Shown here one piece after another: positions 45,061-54,595 of a stretch of DNA of 64,000 nt. Within the stretch, counting starts at the first letter, position 1, and the number at the start of each line of letters is the position of its first letter. The notes beneath the pieces were generated by a model. That model saw only the letters and a list, made by a program, of their open reading frames with translations, was not told where the DNA came from and ran no database searches. The translations under genes and the position numbers were made by a program. This DNA is from Vibrio splendidus (lineage in GTDB: Bacteria; Pseudomonadota; Gammaproteobacteria; Enterobacterales; Vibrionaceae), in contig NZ_LNRF01000001.1 of NCBI RefSeq assembly GCF_001557875.1, positions 1,612,001-1,676,000 of the forward strand, in the 5' to 3' direction.

Positions 45061-45945
45061 TTAAAGTACATAGACAAATACGAACAACCCTAACCAAACC
45101 ACATCGACAAAGTGCCAATACCAACTGCCCGCTTGGAAGGCAAAGTGGTCTTTCGGAGTAAAATGATCTTTCGCAACCCTTGCTAACAACACAATCAAAA
45201 AGAGGGTTCCTAAACAAACATGCAAGCCATGGAATCCTGTCAGTAAGAAGAATGTGTTGCCATAGATACCGGATTGAAGTGTCAGCCCCATCTCTTGATA
45301 AGCGTGAAGGTACTCTTCAACTTGGAAGAATAGGAAGAAGCCAGCTAGAACAATAGTTATCTCCAACCACACGATCAAAGCCATACGTTTATTTTGTTCA
45401 AGACTGATATGTGCCATGTGCAATGTCACAGAGGAAAGCAGCAGAATAATGGTGTTCTTAAATGGGATACCTTGCCAAGACATGGCTTCTGTCGTTACGC
45501 CACCTGGTGTAGTCGTTAGCGGCCATATTGATTGGAACATCGGCCACAATACTTCATGGGTCATTTCATTATTGCCCGCACCACCAATCCAAGGCACAGA
45601 AATCATGCGAGCATAGAAAAGCGCACCAAAGAAAGCACCGAAGAACATGATTTCAGAGAAGATGAACCAGCTCATACCTTGCCTAAAAGAGCGAGATATT
45701 TGCTCTGAATAAACACCACTCAGTGACTCTGTAATCACGTTACTAAACCAACCCGCGAGCATATACAGAAGAACAGCGAAACCCACTAACAGCACCGCTT
45801 TGCCGAATACGCCACCAGCAGCGTCAGTACCCATGTTTTGGACGGTTAACCCTGCTCCGACCGCAACAAGAAACAGAGCAACGGCACCCACTAGCGGCCA
45901 ATGGCTTTGATGTGGAACGAAATACACTTCCTTTTTAGAACTCAT
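45061..45945 (-). CDS. coxC: Cytochrome c oxidase subunit III
   Basis: The 294-residue protein has seven membrane spans. MSWFIFSEIMFFGAFFGAL and FLLTGFHGLHVCLGT are conserved in subunit III, and SWYWHFVDVVWLGLFVFVY is the typical C-terminus. AAGGAG precedes the ATG. It is part of coxB-ctaD-ctaG-coxC. Confidence 0.96.
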   Translation of the reverse strand: MSSKKEVYFVPHQSHWPLVGAVALFLVAVGAGLTVQNMGTDAAGGVFGKAVLLVGFAVLLYMLAGWFSNVITESLSGVYSEQISRSFRQGMSWFIFSEIMFFGAFFGALFYARMISVPWIGGAGNNEMTHEVLWPMFQSIWPLTTTPGGVTTEAMSWQGIPFKNTIILLLSSVTLHMAHISLEQNKRMALIVWLEITIVLAGFFLFFQVEEYLHAYQEMGLTLQSGIYGNTFFLLTGFHGLHVCLGTLFLIVLLARVAKDHFTPKDHFAFQAGSWYWHFVDVVWLGLFVFVYVL

Positions 45946-45983
45946 CGCTCGACTCCTTTTGTTGATTCTGGTTCTGTAATTTC

Positions 45984-46592
45984 TTAATTACTTGCGAGTA
46001 CATTAGGCTCAGGTTCGTTTACTCCCCCAACCACCTTACTCGTGATATTGAATAACGTATAAGAGAGCGTCAGCGTGTGAATCGATTCTGGAATATCTGG
46101 CTCTATATAAAATATCAAACCCATTTCGGCGCTCTTGAAGCCATCAAGTGGTTGCTGATTAAAGCAAAAACACTCCATCTTATTGAAGTAGGTTGCCCCC
46201 ATACCTGGAGATACAGATGGCACAGCCTGACCAATCAATGAGGCTCCAGAAAGATTTTTGGCAATATAGTTAGTTTGAACCACCTCACCAGGATGAACCT
46301 CTAACACTCTCACTTCAGGCGAAAAATGCCATGGCATATCAGGCTTAATATGAGACATGAACTCCACCCGAATCGTCCGAGAGTAATCAGGTTGCATCCC
46401 CTGAGGTTGAACCGCAGAAACCGTATTGGTTTTACCGTTGATTCCCAAAGCCTCACACATCACATCATAAAGCGGCACCAAAGCGAAACCGAAGCCAAAC
46501 ATCGCAACCACGCTCAACACTAAGTAGCCTGTCAGCTTTTTGGATGATCGCTTGGGCTGGTTTTTATCTAGATCGCTTTGGTTATCACTCAT
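45984..46592 (-). CDS. ctaG: Cytochrome c oxidase assembly protein CtaG (Cox11 type)
   Basis: The 202-residue protein has one N-terminal span (about residues 21-43) and a periplasmic beta domain. NKMECFCFNQQPL contains the CFCF copper-binding motif that supplies the CuB site of subunit I. It lies between ctaD and coxC, 11 bases after the ctaD stop. Confidence 0.95.
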   Translation of the reverse strand: MSDNQSDLDKNQPKRSSKKLTGYLVLSVVAMFGFGFALVPLYDVMCEALGINGKTNTVSAVQPQGMQPDYSRTIRVEFMSHIKPDMPWHFSPEVRVLEVHPGEVVQTNYIAKNLSGASLIGQAVPSVSPGMGATYFNKMECFCFNQQPLDGFKSAEMGLIFYIEPDIPESIHTLTLSYTLFNITSKVVGGVNEPEPNVLASN

Positions 46593-46603
46593 GATTCAGC
46601 CCT

Positions 46604-48265
46604 CTAATCCACTTTAGGCGGATGAGTAAAGGTATGATGAGGTGCTGGGCTTGGTACCGTCCACTCTAACCCTTCAGCGCGCTCCCATGGTTTACTCGAC
46701 GCAGGCTCCCCACCTTTCACACACTTGATGACTAACCACAAGAAGATCAATTGAGACAAACCAAAGGCAAAGCCCCCTATCGACACCACTTGGTTAACAT
46801 CAGCGAACTGGATAGCGTAGTCTGGAATACGACGTGGCATACCTGCCAAGCCTAAAAAGTGCATAGGAAAGAACAGCACATTGACTGAAACTACTGAAGT
46901 CCAGAAATGCCACAGACTAAGCTTGTGGTCGTACATATGCCCTGTCCACTTAGGCAGCCAATAATAGGCCGCGGCCATAATCGAGAACACGGCACCAGTC
47001 ACCAGAACATAATGGAAGTGAGCCACAACAAAATAGGTGTCATGATATTGGAAATCAGCAGGAACGATAGCGAGCATCAATCCAGACAAGCCGCCTATCG
47101 TAAACAGTACAATAAAGGCGATTGTGAAAAGCATTGGGGTTTCAAAGGTCAATGCACCTCGCCACATGGTCGCCACCCAGTTAAAGACTTTCACACCGGT
47201 CGGCACCGCAATCAGCATGGTGCAATACATGAAGAACAGTTCAGCAAAGACCGGCATACCCGTGGTGAACATGTGGTGCGCCCAAACCAAGAATGACAGC
47301 AATGCAATACTGCAAGTCGCGTACACCATCGAGTGGTAGCCAAACAAACGCTTGCCACTGAATGCAGGGATGATGGCTGAGACAATACCAAAAGACGGTA
47401 AGATCATGATGTACACTTCGGGGTGACCAAAGAACCAGAATATGTGCTGGAACATCACCGGATCACCACCACCAGCGGCATCAAAGAAGCTTGTTCCAAA
47501 GTATTTGTCAGTCAGTACCATGGTGACGGCACCGGCCAGCACCGGCATAACGGCTATCAGTAAGAAAGCGGTAATTAACCAAGTCCATACGAACATCGGC
47601 AATTTAAACCAAGTCATACCCGGTGCCCTCATGTTCACTATGGTTACGATCACGTTAATCGCCCCCATGATCGAACTGATCCCCATAATATGAACTGAGA
47701 ATACGAATAGCGCGGTACTGTCTGGACCATAAGTGGTCGAGAGTGGCGCATAAAAGGTCCAACCAAAGCTAGGGCCGCCGCCCTCAGTAAACAAAGATCC
47801 GATTAAGATTAGAAACGCAAAAGGTAAGATCCAGAAGCTGAGGTTGTTCATTCTCGGTAGCGCCATATCAGGGGCACCGATCATCATTGGGATCATCCAG
47901 TTAGCCAACCCTGTGAATGCTGGCATCACCGCACCAAATACCATGATCAAGCCGTGGACTGTGGTCATCTGGTTGAAGAAATCTGGCTCAACGAGTTGTA
48001 ACCCCGGTTGGAATAGCTCCGCGCGGATCACCATTGCCATGGCTCCACCCGTTAAGAACATCGCAAAGCTGAACCACAAATAAAGTGTCCCAATATCTTT
48101 ATGATTGGTTGAATATAGCCAACGAGCCCAGCCTTTAGGTGCCGCATGTGAGTCGTGATCATCAACAGGCAAATCACTATTGCCCAGCGTACCTTCCACA
48201 GAATGGCTTAGCGCTTGGTCTTCTGCTGGAGCCGATTTCACCGGCTTATTAATTGGTGAACTCAT
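46604..48265 (-). CDS. ctaD: Cytochrome c oxidase subunit I
   Basis: The 553-residue protein has 12 spans. Heme-copper ligands are visible in MTTVHGLIMVF (heme a), FWFFGHPEVYIMILPSFG (CuB His and Tyr), WAHHMFTTGMP (CuB His pair) and HDTYFVVAHFHYVLV (heme a3 and heme a His). The His-Pro-Glu-Val-Tyr sequence is the A-type oxidase form. It overlaps the coxB stop by ATGA. Confidence 0.97.
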   Translation of the reverse strand: MSSPINKPVKSAPAEDQALSHSVEGTLGNSDLPVDDHDSHAAPKGWARWLYSTNHKDIGTLYLWFSFAMFLTGGAMAMVIRAELFQPGLQLVEPDFFNQMTTVHGLIMVFGAVMPAFTGLANWMIPMMIGAPDMALPRMNNLSFWILPFAFLILIGSLFTEGGGPSFGWTFYAPLSTTYGPDSTALFVFSVHIMGISSIMGAINVIVTIVNMRAPGMTWFKLPMFVWTWLITAFLLIAVMPVLAGAVTMVLTDKYFGTSFFDAAGGGDPVMFQHIFWFFGHPEVYIMILPSFGIVSAIIPAFSGKRLFGYHSMVYATCSIALLSFLVWAHHMFTTGMPVFAELFFMYCTMLIAVPTGVKVFNWVATMWRGALTFETPMLFTIAFIVLFTIGGLSGLMLAIVPADFQYHDTYFVVAHFHYVLVTGAVFSIMAAAYYWLPKWTGHMYDHKLSLWHFWTSVVSVNVLFFPMHFLGLAGMPRRIPDYAIQFADVNQVVSIGGFAFGLSQLIFLWLVIKCVKGGEPASSKPWERAEGLEWTVPSPAPHHTFTHPPKVD

Positions 48266-49464
48266 AACTGCTCCTTAGCATCACTTTGTGCTTCGTCCGA
48301 TGAGCTTTCAGAACCGCTTTCTTGCTTGGTCTTATAAGCATTCACATCTGAAGCCTGAACAATATCACCTGTATCATTGCCCCAAGCGTTTCGTTGATAG
48401 GTCACTACCGCTGCGATCTCTTTCTCGGTTAACTGATTATCGAATGCTTGCATCGCCGTGCCGCCACGTCCATAAACAATGGTGTCGATATGAACACCCA
48501 CATCACCAAGAGCAATAGGGCTCCCTTTAATGGCAGGGAACGATCCAGGAATACCCTCACCGTTTGCTTGATGACAAACTGCACATCGAGTTTTGTAAAC
48601 CTCTTCACCGATCATATTCAACTCTTCCAAGGAAAGTGACGCATCTAATGCATCTTTCGCGGCTTGTTGTTCAGCTATCGCTAACTCTTTCTGCTCGGCT
48701 AGCCATGCGTCAAACTCGGCTTCTTCCATGGCATGCACCACTATCGGCATGAAGCCATGAGCACGACCACATAGCTCAGCACATTGGCCGCGATATACCC
48801 CAGGCTCATCGATTTTTGTCCAAGCCTCATTGATAAAACCTGGAATGGTATCTTTCTTAACGGCGAACGCTGGCACCCACCATGAGTGAATTACATCGTC
48901 GGAAGTCATTAAGAAGCGGACTTTACGGTCAATAGGCAATACAAGTGGCTTATCAACTTCTAGTAGGTAATGCGCGCCTTTCACTTCGATGCCTTCAATC
49001 TCTTTGTCGCTGGTCGCTAGAAGGCTGAAGAATTCGACATCCTCACCAAAGTAGCTGTAATGCCATTTCCATTGTGATCCAGTGATTTTAACTGTCAGGT
49101 CTGATTGGGAGGTATCTTCCATCGCTATCAAGGTTTTGGTGGCAGGTATGGCCATAGCGATGAGGATGATAATAGGAATGATGGTCCAGAGGATTTCAAC
49201 TTTGGTGCTTTCGTGAAAATGAGCGGCTACCGCGCCCTTCGACTTTCTGTGCCTCAGAATCGAATAGAACATCACACCAAAAACGACGAAGGCGATTGCA
49301 CAGCAGATGTAGAAGATAAGCATGTGAAGTTCATAAACCTCACCGCTGATCTCAGTCACACCTCTTGTCATGTTGTATTCACTACTTGCATGCACTAAAG
49401 GCGACACTAAAACCACAACAAAACTCTTCAAAAGCCACGCTAGCCTAACCAGTAATCTTTTCAA
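48262..49464 (-). CDS. coxB: Cytochrome c oxidase subunit II with fused cytochrome c domain
   Basis: The 400-residue protein has a signal peptide, two spans (about residues 48-70 and 92-112), a CuA domain (YRGQCAELCGRAHGFM with the two Cys and His) and a C-terminal class I cytochrome c domain with CAVCH at about residues 295-299 and a methionine ligand downstream. The fused heme c makes this a caa3-type oxidase. It is the first gene of the operon. Confidence 0.96.
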   Translation of the reverse strand: MKRLLVRLAWLLKSFVVVLVSPLVHASSEYNMTRGVTEISGEVYELHMLIFYICCAIAFVVFGVMFYSILRHRKSKGAVAAHFHESTKVEILWTIIPIIILIAMAIPATKTLIAMEDTSQSDLTVKITGSQWKWHYSYFGEDVEFFSLLATSDKEIEGIEVKGAHYLLEVDKPLVLPIDRKVRFLMTSDDVIHSWWVPAFAVKKDTIPGFINEAWTKIDEPGVYRGQCAELCGRAHGFMPIVVHAMEEAEFDAWLAEQKELAIAEQQAAKDALDASLSLEELNMIGEEVYKTRCAVCHQANGEGIPGSFPAIKGSPIALGDVGVHIDTIVYGRGGTAMQAFDNQLTEKEIAAVVTYQRNAWGNDTGDIVQASDVNAYKTKQESGSESSSDEAQSDAKEQL

Positions 49465-49511
49465 AAGATCTCTCCTTATCCTTCCTAATTGGATACTTGC
49501 GACCTAAATGT

Positions 49512-49579
49512 CGTTACGAGCCATATTTCGTTGTGAGCTAAGTTTCATTACAAGCTATATGCCATTACGAGCCAGACAA
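49512..49579. repeat. Four tandem copies of a degenerate 17-bp unit upstream of coxB
   Basis: Units start at 49512, 49529, 49546 and 49563. The shared core is YRTTRYRAGCYA, as in CGTTACGAGCCATATTT. They begin 48 bp upstream of the coxB start, on the promoter side. Function is unknown. Confidence 0.65.
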
Positions 49580-49906
49580 CATTCATTGTTATCCCGACTA
49601 CACATGAAAAGGCTGAATCTGAATCTCAATCTACAACTCACATGGAGACAGCTTTAAAACACTATCAACCTCATATCTCCCCATGAGCCAATACGGCTCA
49701 AAAGCGTTGGAGGTTTCCATGAAAGATTCAAAAACGGCGAATTTGTTAAATTTTGTTATATTTATGTAAAAGGCTAGTTAGTGATATCCAATTGTTCAAG
49801 GTAAGTTTACTTACTAAACAGTCAATTATTTGAAGTGACTAAGCTACATGCCCTCTTGCCGTTGGAATTTATTTTATATCGAGTTTTACGATTGCTTTCA
49901 TAGAAA

Positions 49907-49921
49907 TGATAATCAATATCA
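49907..49921 (+). promoter_or_regulatory. Candidate Fur box upstream of the phosphohexomutase
   Basis: TGATAATCAATATCA matches the Fur 7-1-7 consensus TGATAAT-N-ATTATCA at 13 of 14 positions. It lies 51 bp before the start codon at 49973, where bound Fur would block the promoter. Confidence 0.6.
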
Positions 49922-49972
49922 CTTAAGTTAAATCAACAGTAAGTCATACAGACATTAAAAGGTTTAGTGATT

Positions 49973-51679
49973 ATGCAAGATGCAATGAATTGGTTAGCGA
50001 GAGACCCAGACCCGAGAACTCGTGAAGAGCTTCAACACCTCATCGATGAAGGAATGCACGACGAATTAGAAGACCGCTTTACGCAGCGATTGGAGTTCGG
50101 AACAGCAGGTCTACGAGGCAAAGTGGGATGTGGTCCAAATAGAATGAATCGCTTAGTGATACAAGAAACCGCGACTGGGCTTGGTCATTATTTGATAGAG
50201 CACGTTGCAAATGCCAAGATTCGTGGTGTTGTTGTGGGCTATGACGGCCGCTTAGATTCAAAGCAATTCGCTATTGATACCGCTTCTGTACTCACGGCTT
50301 TGGGTATTAAGGTTTACTTAACCTCGAATGTCGCAGCAACCCCTATCGTTGCTTTCGGTATTGAACATTTCAACGCAGCCGCAGCTGTTGTGGTAACGGC
50401 TAGTCATAATCCACCAGAATACAATGGCTTCAAAGTGTACTGGGAGAATGGTGCTCAAATCATTCCACCGCATGATGCTGGCATTGCCTCTGAAATCGAT
50501 ATCGCATCGACCAAGCCTATTCCTTTAATGAGCTTGAGTGACGCGGAAGCACAAGGCAAGTTAGTGTGGTTAACTGAAGGCTATTACCAAACGTATCGCG
50601 CTGCGATCAATCAGAGCCCATATGTGAGTAAAGACATTGAATCGGCGAACACCACCATCACCTACACCGCTATGCATGGTGTGGGCGCACAAATGGCTGA
50701 AGATTTGCTCCATGATTCTGGTTTCCATAAGGTATTCAGCGTTGCAGAACAAAGAGAGCCTGATGGTAACTTCCCAACCGTGAACTTCCCGAATCCGGAA
50801 GAAAAAGGCGCGATGGATCTGGTGGTTAACTTAGCAAAAAGTGTCGATGCCGACATTGCTTGTGCCAATGACCCAGATGCGGACCGATTTGCGGTTGCGG
50901 TTAGAACAGATGATGGCTCATACAAAATGCTAACTGGCGACCAAGTGGGTGTGTTATTCGCACATTACTTACTGTCAAAGCCACATGCCAAAAACCAGTT
51001 AGTTGGCAACAGTATTGTATCTTCAACCTTGCTTGAAAAAGTGGCTCAATCTCATGGTGCGACTTATTTCCAAACGCTGACCGGGTTTAAATGGTTAGCT
51101 AATATTGGCATGCAATTAGAAGATGAGAATAACGAGTTCTTGTTCGCCTATGAAGAAGCGTTAGGCTACACCATTGGTACTCAGGTACGAGACAAGGATG
51201 GGCTATCGGCTATCGTCGTGTTTGCTCAATTGGTTGAAGAGTTAAAATCTCAAGGCCGAACGGTTTGGGATCTCCTTGCTCAGATTTCATTTGAACATGG
51301 GGTTCACACCAACGCGCAACGAAGTATTGCCCTCGACCCAGATTCACCGTCGATTGGTTCTAAACTCCGATCGGCACAACCTAATGCAATAAACGGAGTC
51401 GCTATCTCTGTGATTGAAGATCTACAGTCTTCTTTGCGCTTCGTCATTGGGGGCAATACTGAAGCCATTAACCTGCCTTCGAGTGATGTGCTCATCTATC
51501 ATCTCGAGGACGGCTCACGCATTATCGTAAGACCTTCCGGCACAGAACCGAAAGTGAAAGTCTATTATGAGACTGTGACAAAGTTTGAAGGGACAGAAAC
51601 GTACGAAGATACTCGCTTGCGCGGCGAACAGTACATGGAAAAACTGATTGAACAGCACCAAAAAGAGTTAAACTCATAG
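49973..51679 (+). CDS. Phospho-sugar mutase (phosphoglucomutase/phosphomannomutase family)
   Basis: The 568-residue phosphohexomutase has FGTAGLRGKVG near residue 42, the phosphoserine loop TASHNPPEYNGFK, the metal loop NDPDADRFAV, the sugar-specificity loop FAYEEALGY and the phosphate loop RPSGTEPKVKVY. Length and EEALGY place it with PgcA/PGM2-like enzymes, which interconvert hexose (or pentose) 1- and 6-(5-)phosphates. AAAGG suits the ATG at 49973 better than the GTG at 49967. A Fur-like box lies just upstream. Confidence 0.92.
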   Translation: MQDAMNWLARDPDPRTREELQHLIDEGMHDELEDRFTQRLEFGTAGLRGKVGCGPNRMNRLVIQETATGLGHYLIEHVANAKIRGVVVGYDGRLDSKQFAIDTASVLTALGIKVYLTSNVAATPIVAFGIEHFNAAAAVVVTASHNPPEYNGFKVYWENGAQIIPPHDAGIASEIDIASTKPIPLMSLSDAEAQGKLVWLTEGYYQTYRAAINQSPYVSKDIESANTTITYTAMHGVGAQMAEDLLHDSGFHKVFSVAEQREPDGNFPTVNFPNPEEKGAMDLVVNLAKSVDADIACANDPDADRFAVAVRTDDGSYKMLTGDQVGVLFAHYLLSKPHAKNQLVGNSIVSSTLLEKVAQSHGATYFQTLTGFKWLANIGMQLEDENNEFLFAYEEALGYTIGTQVRDKDGLSAIVVFAQLVEELKSQGRTVWDLLAQISFEHGVHTNAQRSIALDPDSPSIGSKLRSAQPNAINGVAISVIEDLQSSLRFVIGGNTEAINLPSSDVLIYHLEDGSRIIVRPSGTEPKVKVYYETVTKFEGTETYEDTRLRGEQYMEKLIEQHQKELNS

Positions 51680-51715
51680 CGATTTAGCGTGTTCACCATG
51701 TAACGGTTATAAATA

Positions 51716-51745
51716 AAAAATGGACGCTCGAAGCGTCCATTTTTG
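51716..51745. terminator. Terminator after the phosphohexomutase
   Basis: AAAATGGACGCT/AGCGTCCATTTTT stem with a CGA loop between convergent genes. Confidence 0.92.
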
Positions 51746-51786
51746 TCTCAGCGGCTAACCGCAAGAAGATGTCTGGTTTGATTCGT

Positions 51787-52431
51787 CTACGAAGTAAAGA
51801 AAGAAGACAACATCCAGATCGCCAATACGATGAAGACTCCGCCCATCACTTTCTGTTGATAGGTGCGAAACTTAGCATTTTCCACCAGTGACTTACCAAT
51901 CGTACCCACTAAAGCCACCAGCAAAAAGTTGAACGTTAGGCCAAGAACATTCAATAATAAACCCAGAACAAGCATCTGCTCACCGGAAGTCGCTTCAATA
52001 TTCGTCGATACGAACTGAGGCAAAAACATCACGAAAAAAACCAAGGCTTTAGGATTAAGCAGGTTACTAATAAGTGCTCGTTGGTAGTAGGCTTTTGCTG
52101 CAAAGTTATCGCTTAGCTCAGGCGCGTTACCCTGCTCTGTCCGAAGGCAATCCCACCCCATTTTCAATAAGTAGGCTCCGCCTAAAAGGTGAAGGGCTTT
52201 AAGCGCTATTGGGCTCATTGCGATCAACGCTGATACACCCATAGCCGCTAACACTGTCAGAATGATTCCAGAAGTCGCGTTGCCTAAACTTGCGAACACA
52301 CCAACCTTGCGGCCATAGCTCATACTTGAGCTCGCGATAAGTAACATATCAGGGCCAGGTAAAAGTAGAAGTGCAACAACGGCAGTCAGGTAAACAGGTA
52401 AGATGGTTAAATCGATCATGTGGGTCAGCAT
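51787..52431 (-). CDS. LysE/RhtB-family amino-acid exporter
   Basis: The 214-residue protein has six hydrophobic spans and the family motif LLPGPDMLLIASSSMSYGRK near the N-terminus, with NLLNPKALVFFVMFLPQFV in the middle. Such proteins export amino acids or their derivatives (lysine, homoserine, threonine). The substrate is unknown. Both the ATG at 52431 and a second one at 52419 lack a clear ribosome binding site, so the start is uncertain by four residues. Confidence 0.88.
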   Translation of the reverse strand: MLTHMIDLTILPVYLTAVVALLLLPGPDMLLIASSSMSYGRKVGVFASLGNATSGIILTVLAAMGVSALIAMSPIALKALHLLGGAYLLKMGWDCLRTEQGNAPELSDNFAAKAYYQRALISNLLNPKALVFFVMFLPQFVSTNIEATSGEQMLVLGLLLNVLGLTFNFLLVALVGTIGKSLVENAKFRTYQQKVMGGVFIVLAIWMLSSFFTS

Positions 52432-52569
52432 TGATAAAAACGGAGGCGGATTTTATATCAATTACCAACACCCTTCCAGATGCAATCAGTTGTTCGTCGT
52501 TTATTTATTCGAATTAAAAACCAGCATTAAGCGATAATTCCAATTTATTAACTAAATAGAAAAGACTGA

Positions 52570-53202
52570 TTAACTTGCTACCCACTCGATCTCAATCAGT
52601 GTCGTTTCACCACACTTTAGACGACCAAGGAATATATCACCTCGATGCACCTCACCAACACCTTTAGGCGTACCTGTCATTACAACATCGCCATCAAGAA
52701 AAGTAGTGTAAGAAGATAACTCTTCGAGGATAGTTTGTGGAGAGTAAAGCATCTGCTCTACATGCCCTTTTTGAACGCGAACACAGTTGATAAACAGCTC
52801 TAAATTCAAGTCCGTGAGCTCCAAGTCAGTAGTAGGAACAAAGCGACTGAGAACAGCAGAACCATCAAACGCTTTAGCACGCTCCCAAGGCAAGCCTTTC
52901 GCTTTTAAGCTACTTTGTAGCTCGCGCTTGGTAAGATCTAGTCCTAAACCCACAGCTGAATATTGGCCACTTTCGACGATGAAACAGATTTCGGCTTCGT
53001 AGTGCAGTGCTTCTTGATGAAAAGAAGACAGAGATGACGTAACACTGGTACTCGGTTTATTGAAAACCACCATAGCATCAGGGATTGCATTGTTTAGTTC
53101 TTCGATGTGATCGACATAGTTACGCCCAACACACAACACTTTGCTGGGAGTTGCTGTTCGTTTCGAATTCATCAATTGTTCCTGATCTACAACGCTGCTC
53201 AT
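52570..53202 (-). CDS. Fumarylacetoacetate hydrolase-family protein
   Basis: The 210-residue protein has the core of the FAH fold: KVLCVGRNYVDHIEEL, EICFIVESGQY with metal-binding Glu, KAFDGSAVLSRFV and TGTPKGVGEVHRGD. It resembles E. coli YcgM and YisK-like decarboxylase/hydrolases of keto acids. The substrate is unknown. Starts at 53202 (AGGG upstream) and 53172 (AGGA upstream) are both plausible. Confidence 0.85.
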   Translation of the reverse strand: MSSVVDQEQLMNSKRTATPSKVLCVGRNYVDHIEELNNAIPDAMVVFNKPSTSVTSSLSSFHQEALHYEAEICFIVESGQYSAVGLGLDLTKRELQSSLKAKGLPWERAKAFDGSAVLSRFVPTTDLELTDLNLELFINCVRVQKGHVEQMLYSPQTILEELSSYTTFLDGDVVMTGTPKGVGEVHRGDIFLGRLKCGETTLIEIEWVAS

Positions 53203-53560
53203 AGTTTATCCCTGAACTATTTTTGGAGTGCAGAGTTTAACGCATCATAAAATGAGAGTCTTTGACAAGATGGTTACCAATATCTAAATTCTGATCTTGA
53301 GCTCAATTAAATGATTTAAATACTTTTATCCGAAGATCGCGACATATAAGAACTGATGACAAGAGCCATAGCTTCGTAGATCATAGCTACGTAGACAAAA
53401 TGAATAGTTGGGGAGCATGAAGGAAAAGCTAAAACAGGTGTGTATAGAACGAAAGAAGCCCTCTCAAACCAAAAGGCTTGAGAGGGCTTAGCATGGTGTC
53501 TAGGACAGTATCCTGAAGGTAAACCTAAGGAGTAAACACTATGCTAAATTAGTTTTCGAC
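53203..53560. other. Intergenic region with porin terminator and a small direct repeat
   Basis: This 358 bp non-coding region contains the porin terminator (53457-53491) and two adjacent 15-bp direct repeats at 53367-53396 (CATAGCTTCGTAGAT and CATAGCTACGTAGAC). No ORF is convincing. Confidence 0.5.
53457..53491 (-). terminator. Terminator after the porin gene
   Basis: AGCCCTCTCAA/TTGAGAGGGCT stem; on the minus strand it is followed by TCTTTCGTTC, 70 bases past the porin stop. Confidence 0.75.
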
Positions 53561-54595
53561 TTACAGGTAGTAACGAGCACCAAGTAGCCATTGGTCATCA
53601 GCTTTTTCTTTGTACTCACCAGAACCTTGTAGGTCGAACTGGTAGCCAGCAAAACCTACGAACTGAGATGTGAAGTTGTATTCAGCTTGTAGAGCAGTCG
53701 TGCTGTATACAGTTTCGCTCTTCTTATCATCTTCTACAGCTTCGTAGTTAACGCTTAGGTTAAGACTGTTAGAAAGTGCGTAAGACGCTAGTAATTCAAT
53801 AGCAACTGACTCTTCAAGAATCTGGTTGTTACCAGAATTCATGTAGTTGTTCATTGCGTAAACACCAGCAAGGTAAAGACCTTCAGCGCCGTAAGAACCG
53901 TAAGTTGCACTTACTACGTGAGAATCCGCAGTTTGTGAACCAGCTACAACGTAGTCTACGTCACCAGTGTTGTATGCGTAGTTTGCAGTGAAATCTGCAA
54001 TGGAGTAGTTCAAAGCGATTTGACCACGGTTACCGTAATCAATTGTATCAGCTTTGCGGCCTTGCCATGCAACACCTACGTTTAGAGAACCAGCATTCCC
54101 GAAATCGATCGCATTACCGTAGCTAACCATCTCTTCACCACGGCCAGTACCTAGATTGCCGTGATCTTCGTAGATGAAGTCATTCGCGAATGCAATTGGC
54201 ATATCAGCTACACCAGCAACGCTGTAGTAAGGCGCCCATTGAGTACCAACAGCTGCACGACCTAAGTCATCATGAGAAACACCAACATAACCAAGACGAG
54301 TAGTGAAAGACTGTTCACCACCGTCAAGCATGTTTAGCGCCCATTCACCTTTAGCGTCAGCAGTAAAGCCGTTACCTAGTTCGTGAGTTGCACCGAAGTT
54401 GATACGTGGAGAAACAGTCTCTACACCAATATCATCGCTGTTTTGACGGTCATCGCTATTTACGTCACCAACTGCAACTGAAACGTGGCCGCCAACTGAG
54501 AATGTTGTGCCGTCTTCGTTGTAAAGTTCTACTGCAACTGCCTGTGTACCAAATACTGCACCAGAAATTGCTAGCGCTAAAAGTTTCTTATTCAT
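53561..54595 (-). CDS. Gram-negative general porin (OmpU-like)
   Basis: The 344-residue outer membrane protein has a signal peptide (MNKKLLALAISGAVFGTQAVA). The mature protein starts VELYNEDGTTFSVGGHVSV, characteristic of vibrio OmpU-type trimeric porins with 16 beta strands. GGA eight bases before the ATG at 54595 is preferred over the ATG at 54607. The C-terminus is RYYL, ending in Leu where most porins end in Phe. The long AT-rich upstream region fits regulated expression. Confidence 0.9.
   Translation of the reverse strand: MNKKLLALAISGAVFGTQAVAVELYNEDGTTFSVGGHVSVAVGDVNSDDRQNSDDIGVETVSPRINFGATHELGNGFTADAKGEWALNMLDGGEQSFTTRLGYVGVSHDDLGRAAVGTQWAPYYSVAGVADMPIAFANDFIYEDHGNLGTGRGEEMVSYGNAIDFGNAGSLNVGVAWQGRKADTIDYGNRGQIALNYSIADFTANYAYNTGDVDYVVAGSQTADSHVVSATYGSYGAEGLYLAGVYAMNNYMNSGNNQILEESVAIELLASYALSNSLNLSVNYEAVEDDKKSETVYSTTALQAEYNFTSQFVGFAGYQFDLQGSGEYKEKADDQWLLGARYYL

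Larger units (their letters stand above)
49465..49972. other. Intergenic region upstream of coxB and the phosphohexomutase
   Basis: This 508 bp region has two special parts. 49512-49579 holds four degenerate 17-bp tandem units. 49907-49921 is a Fur-like box. In between lies AT-rich DNA, including the coxB promoter on the minus strand and the hexomutase promoter on the plus strand. No ORF above 30 codons was seen. Confidence 0.6.
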
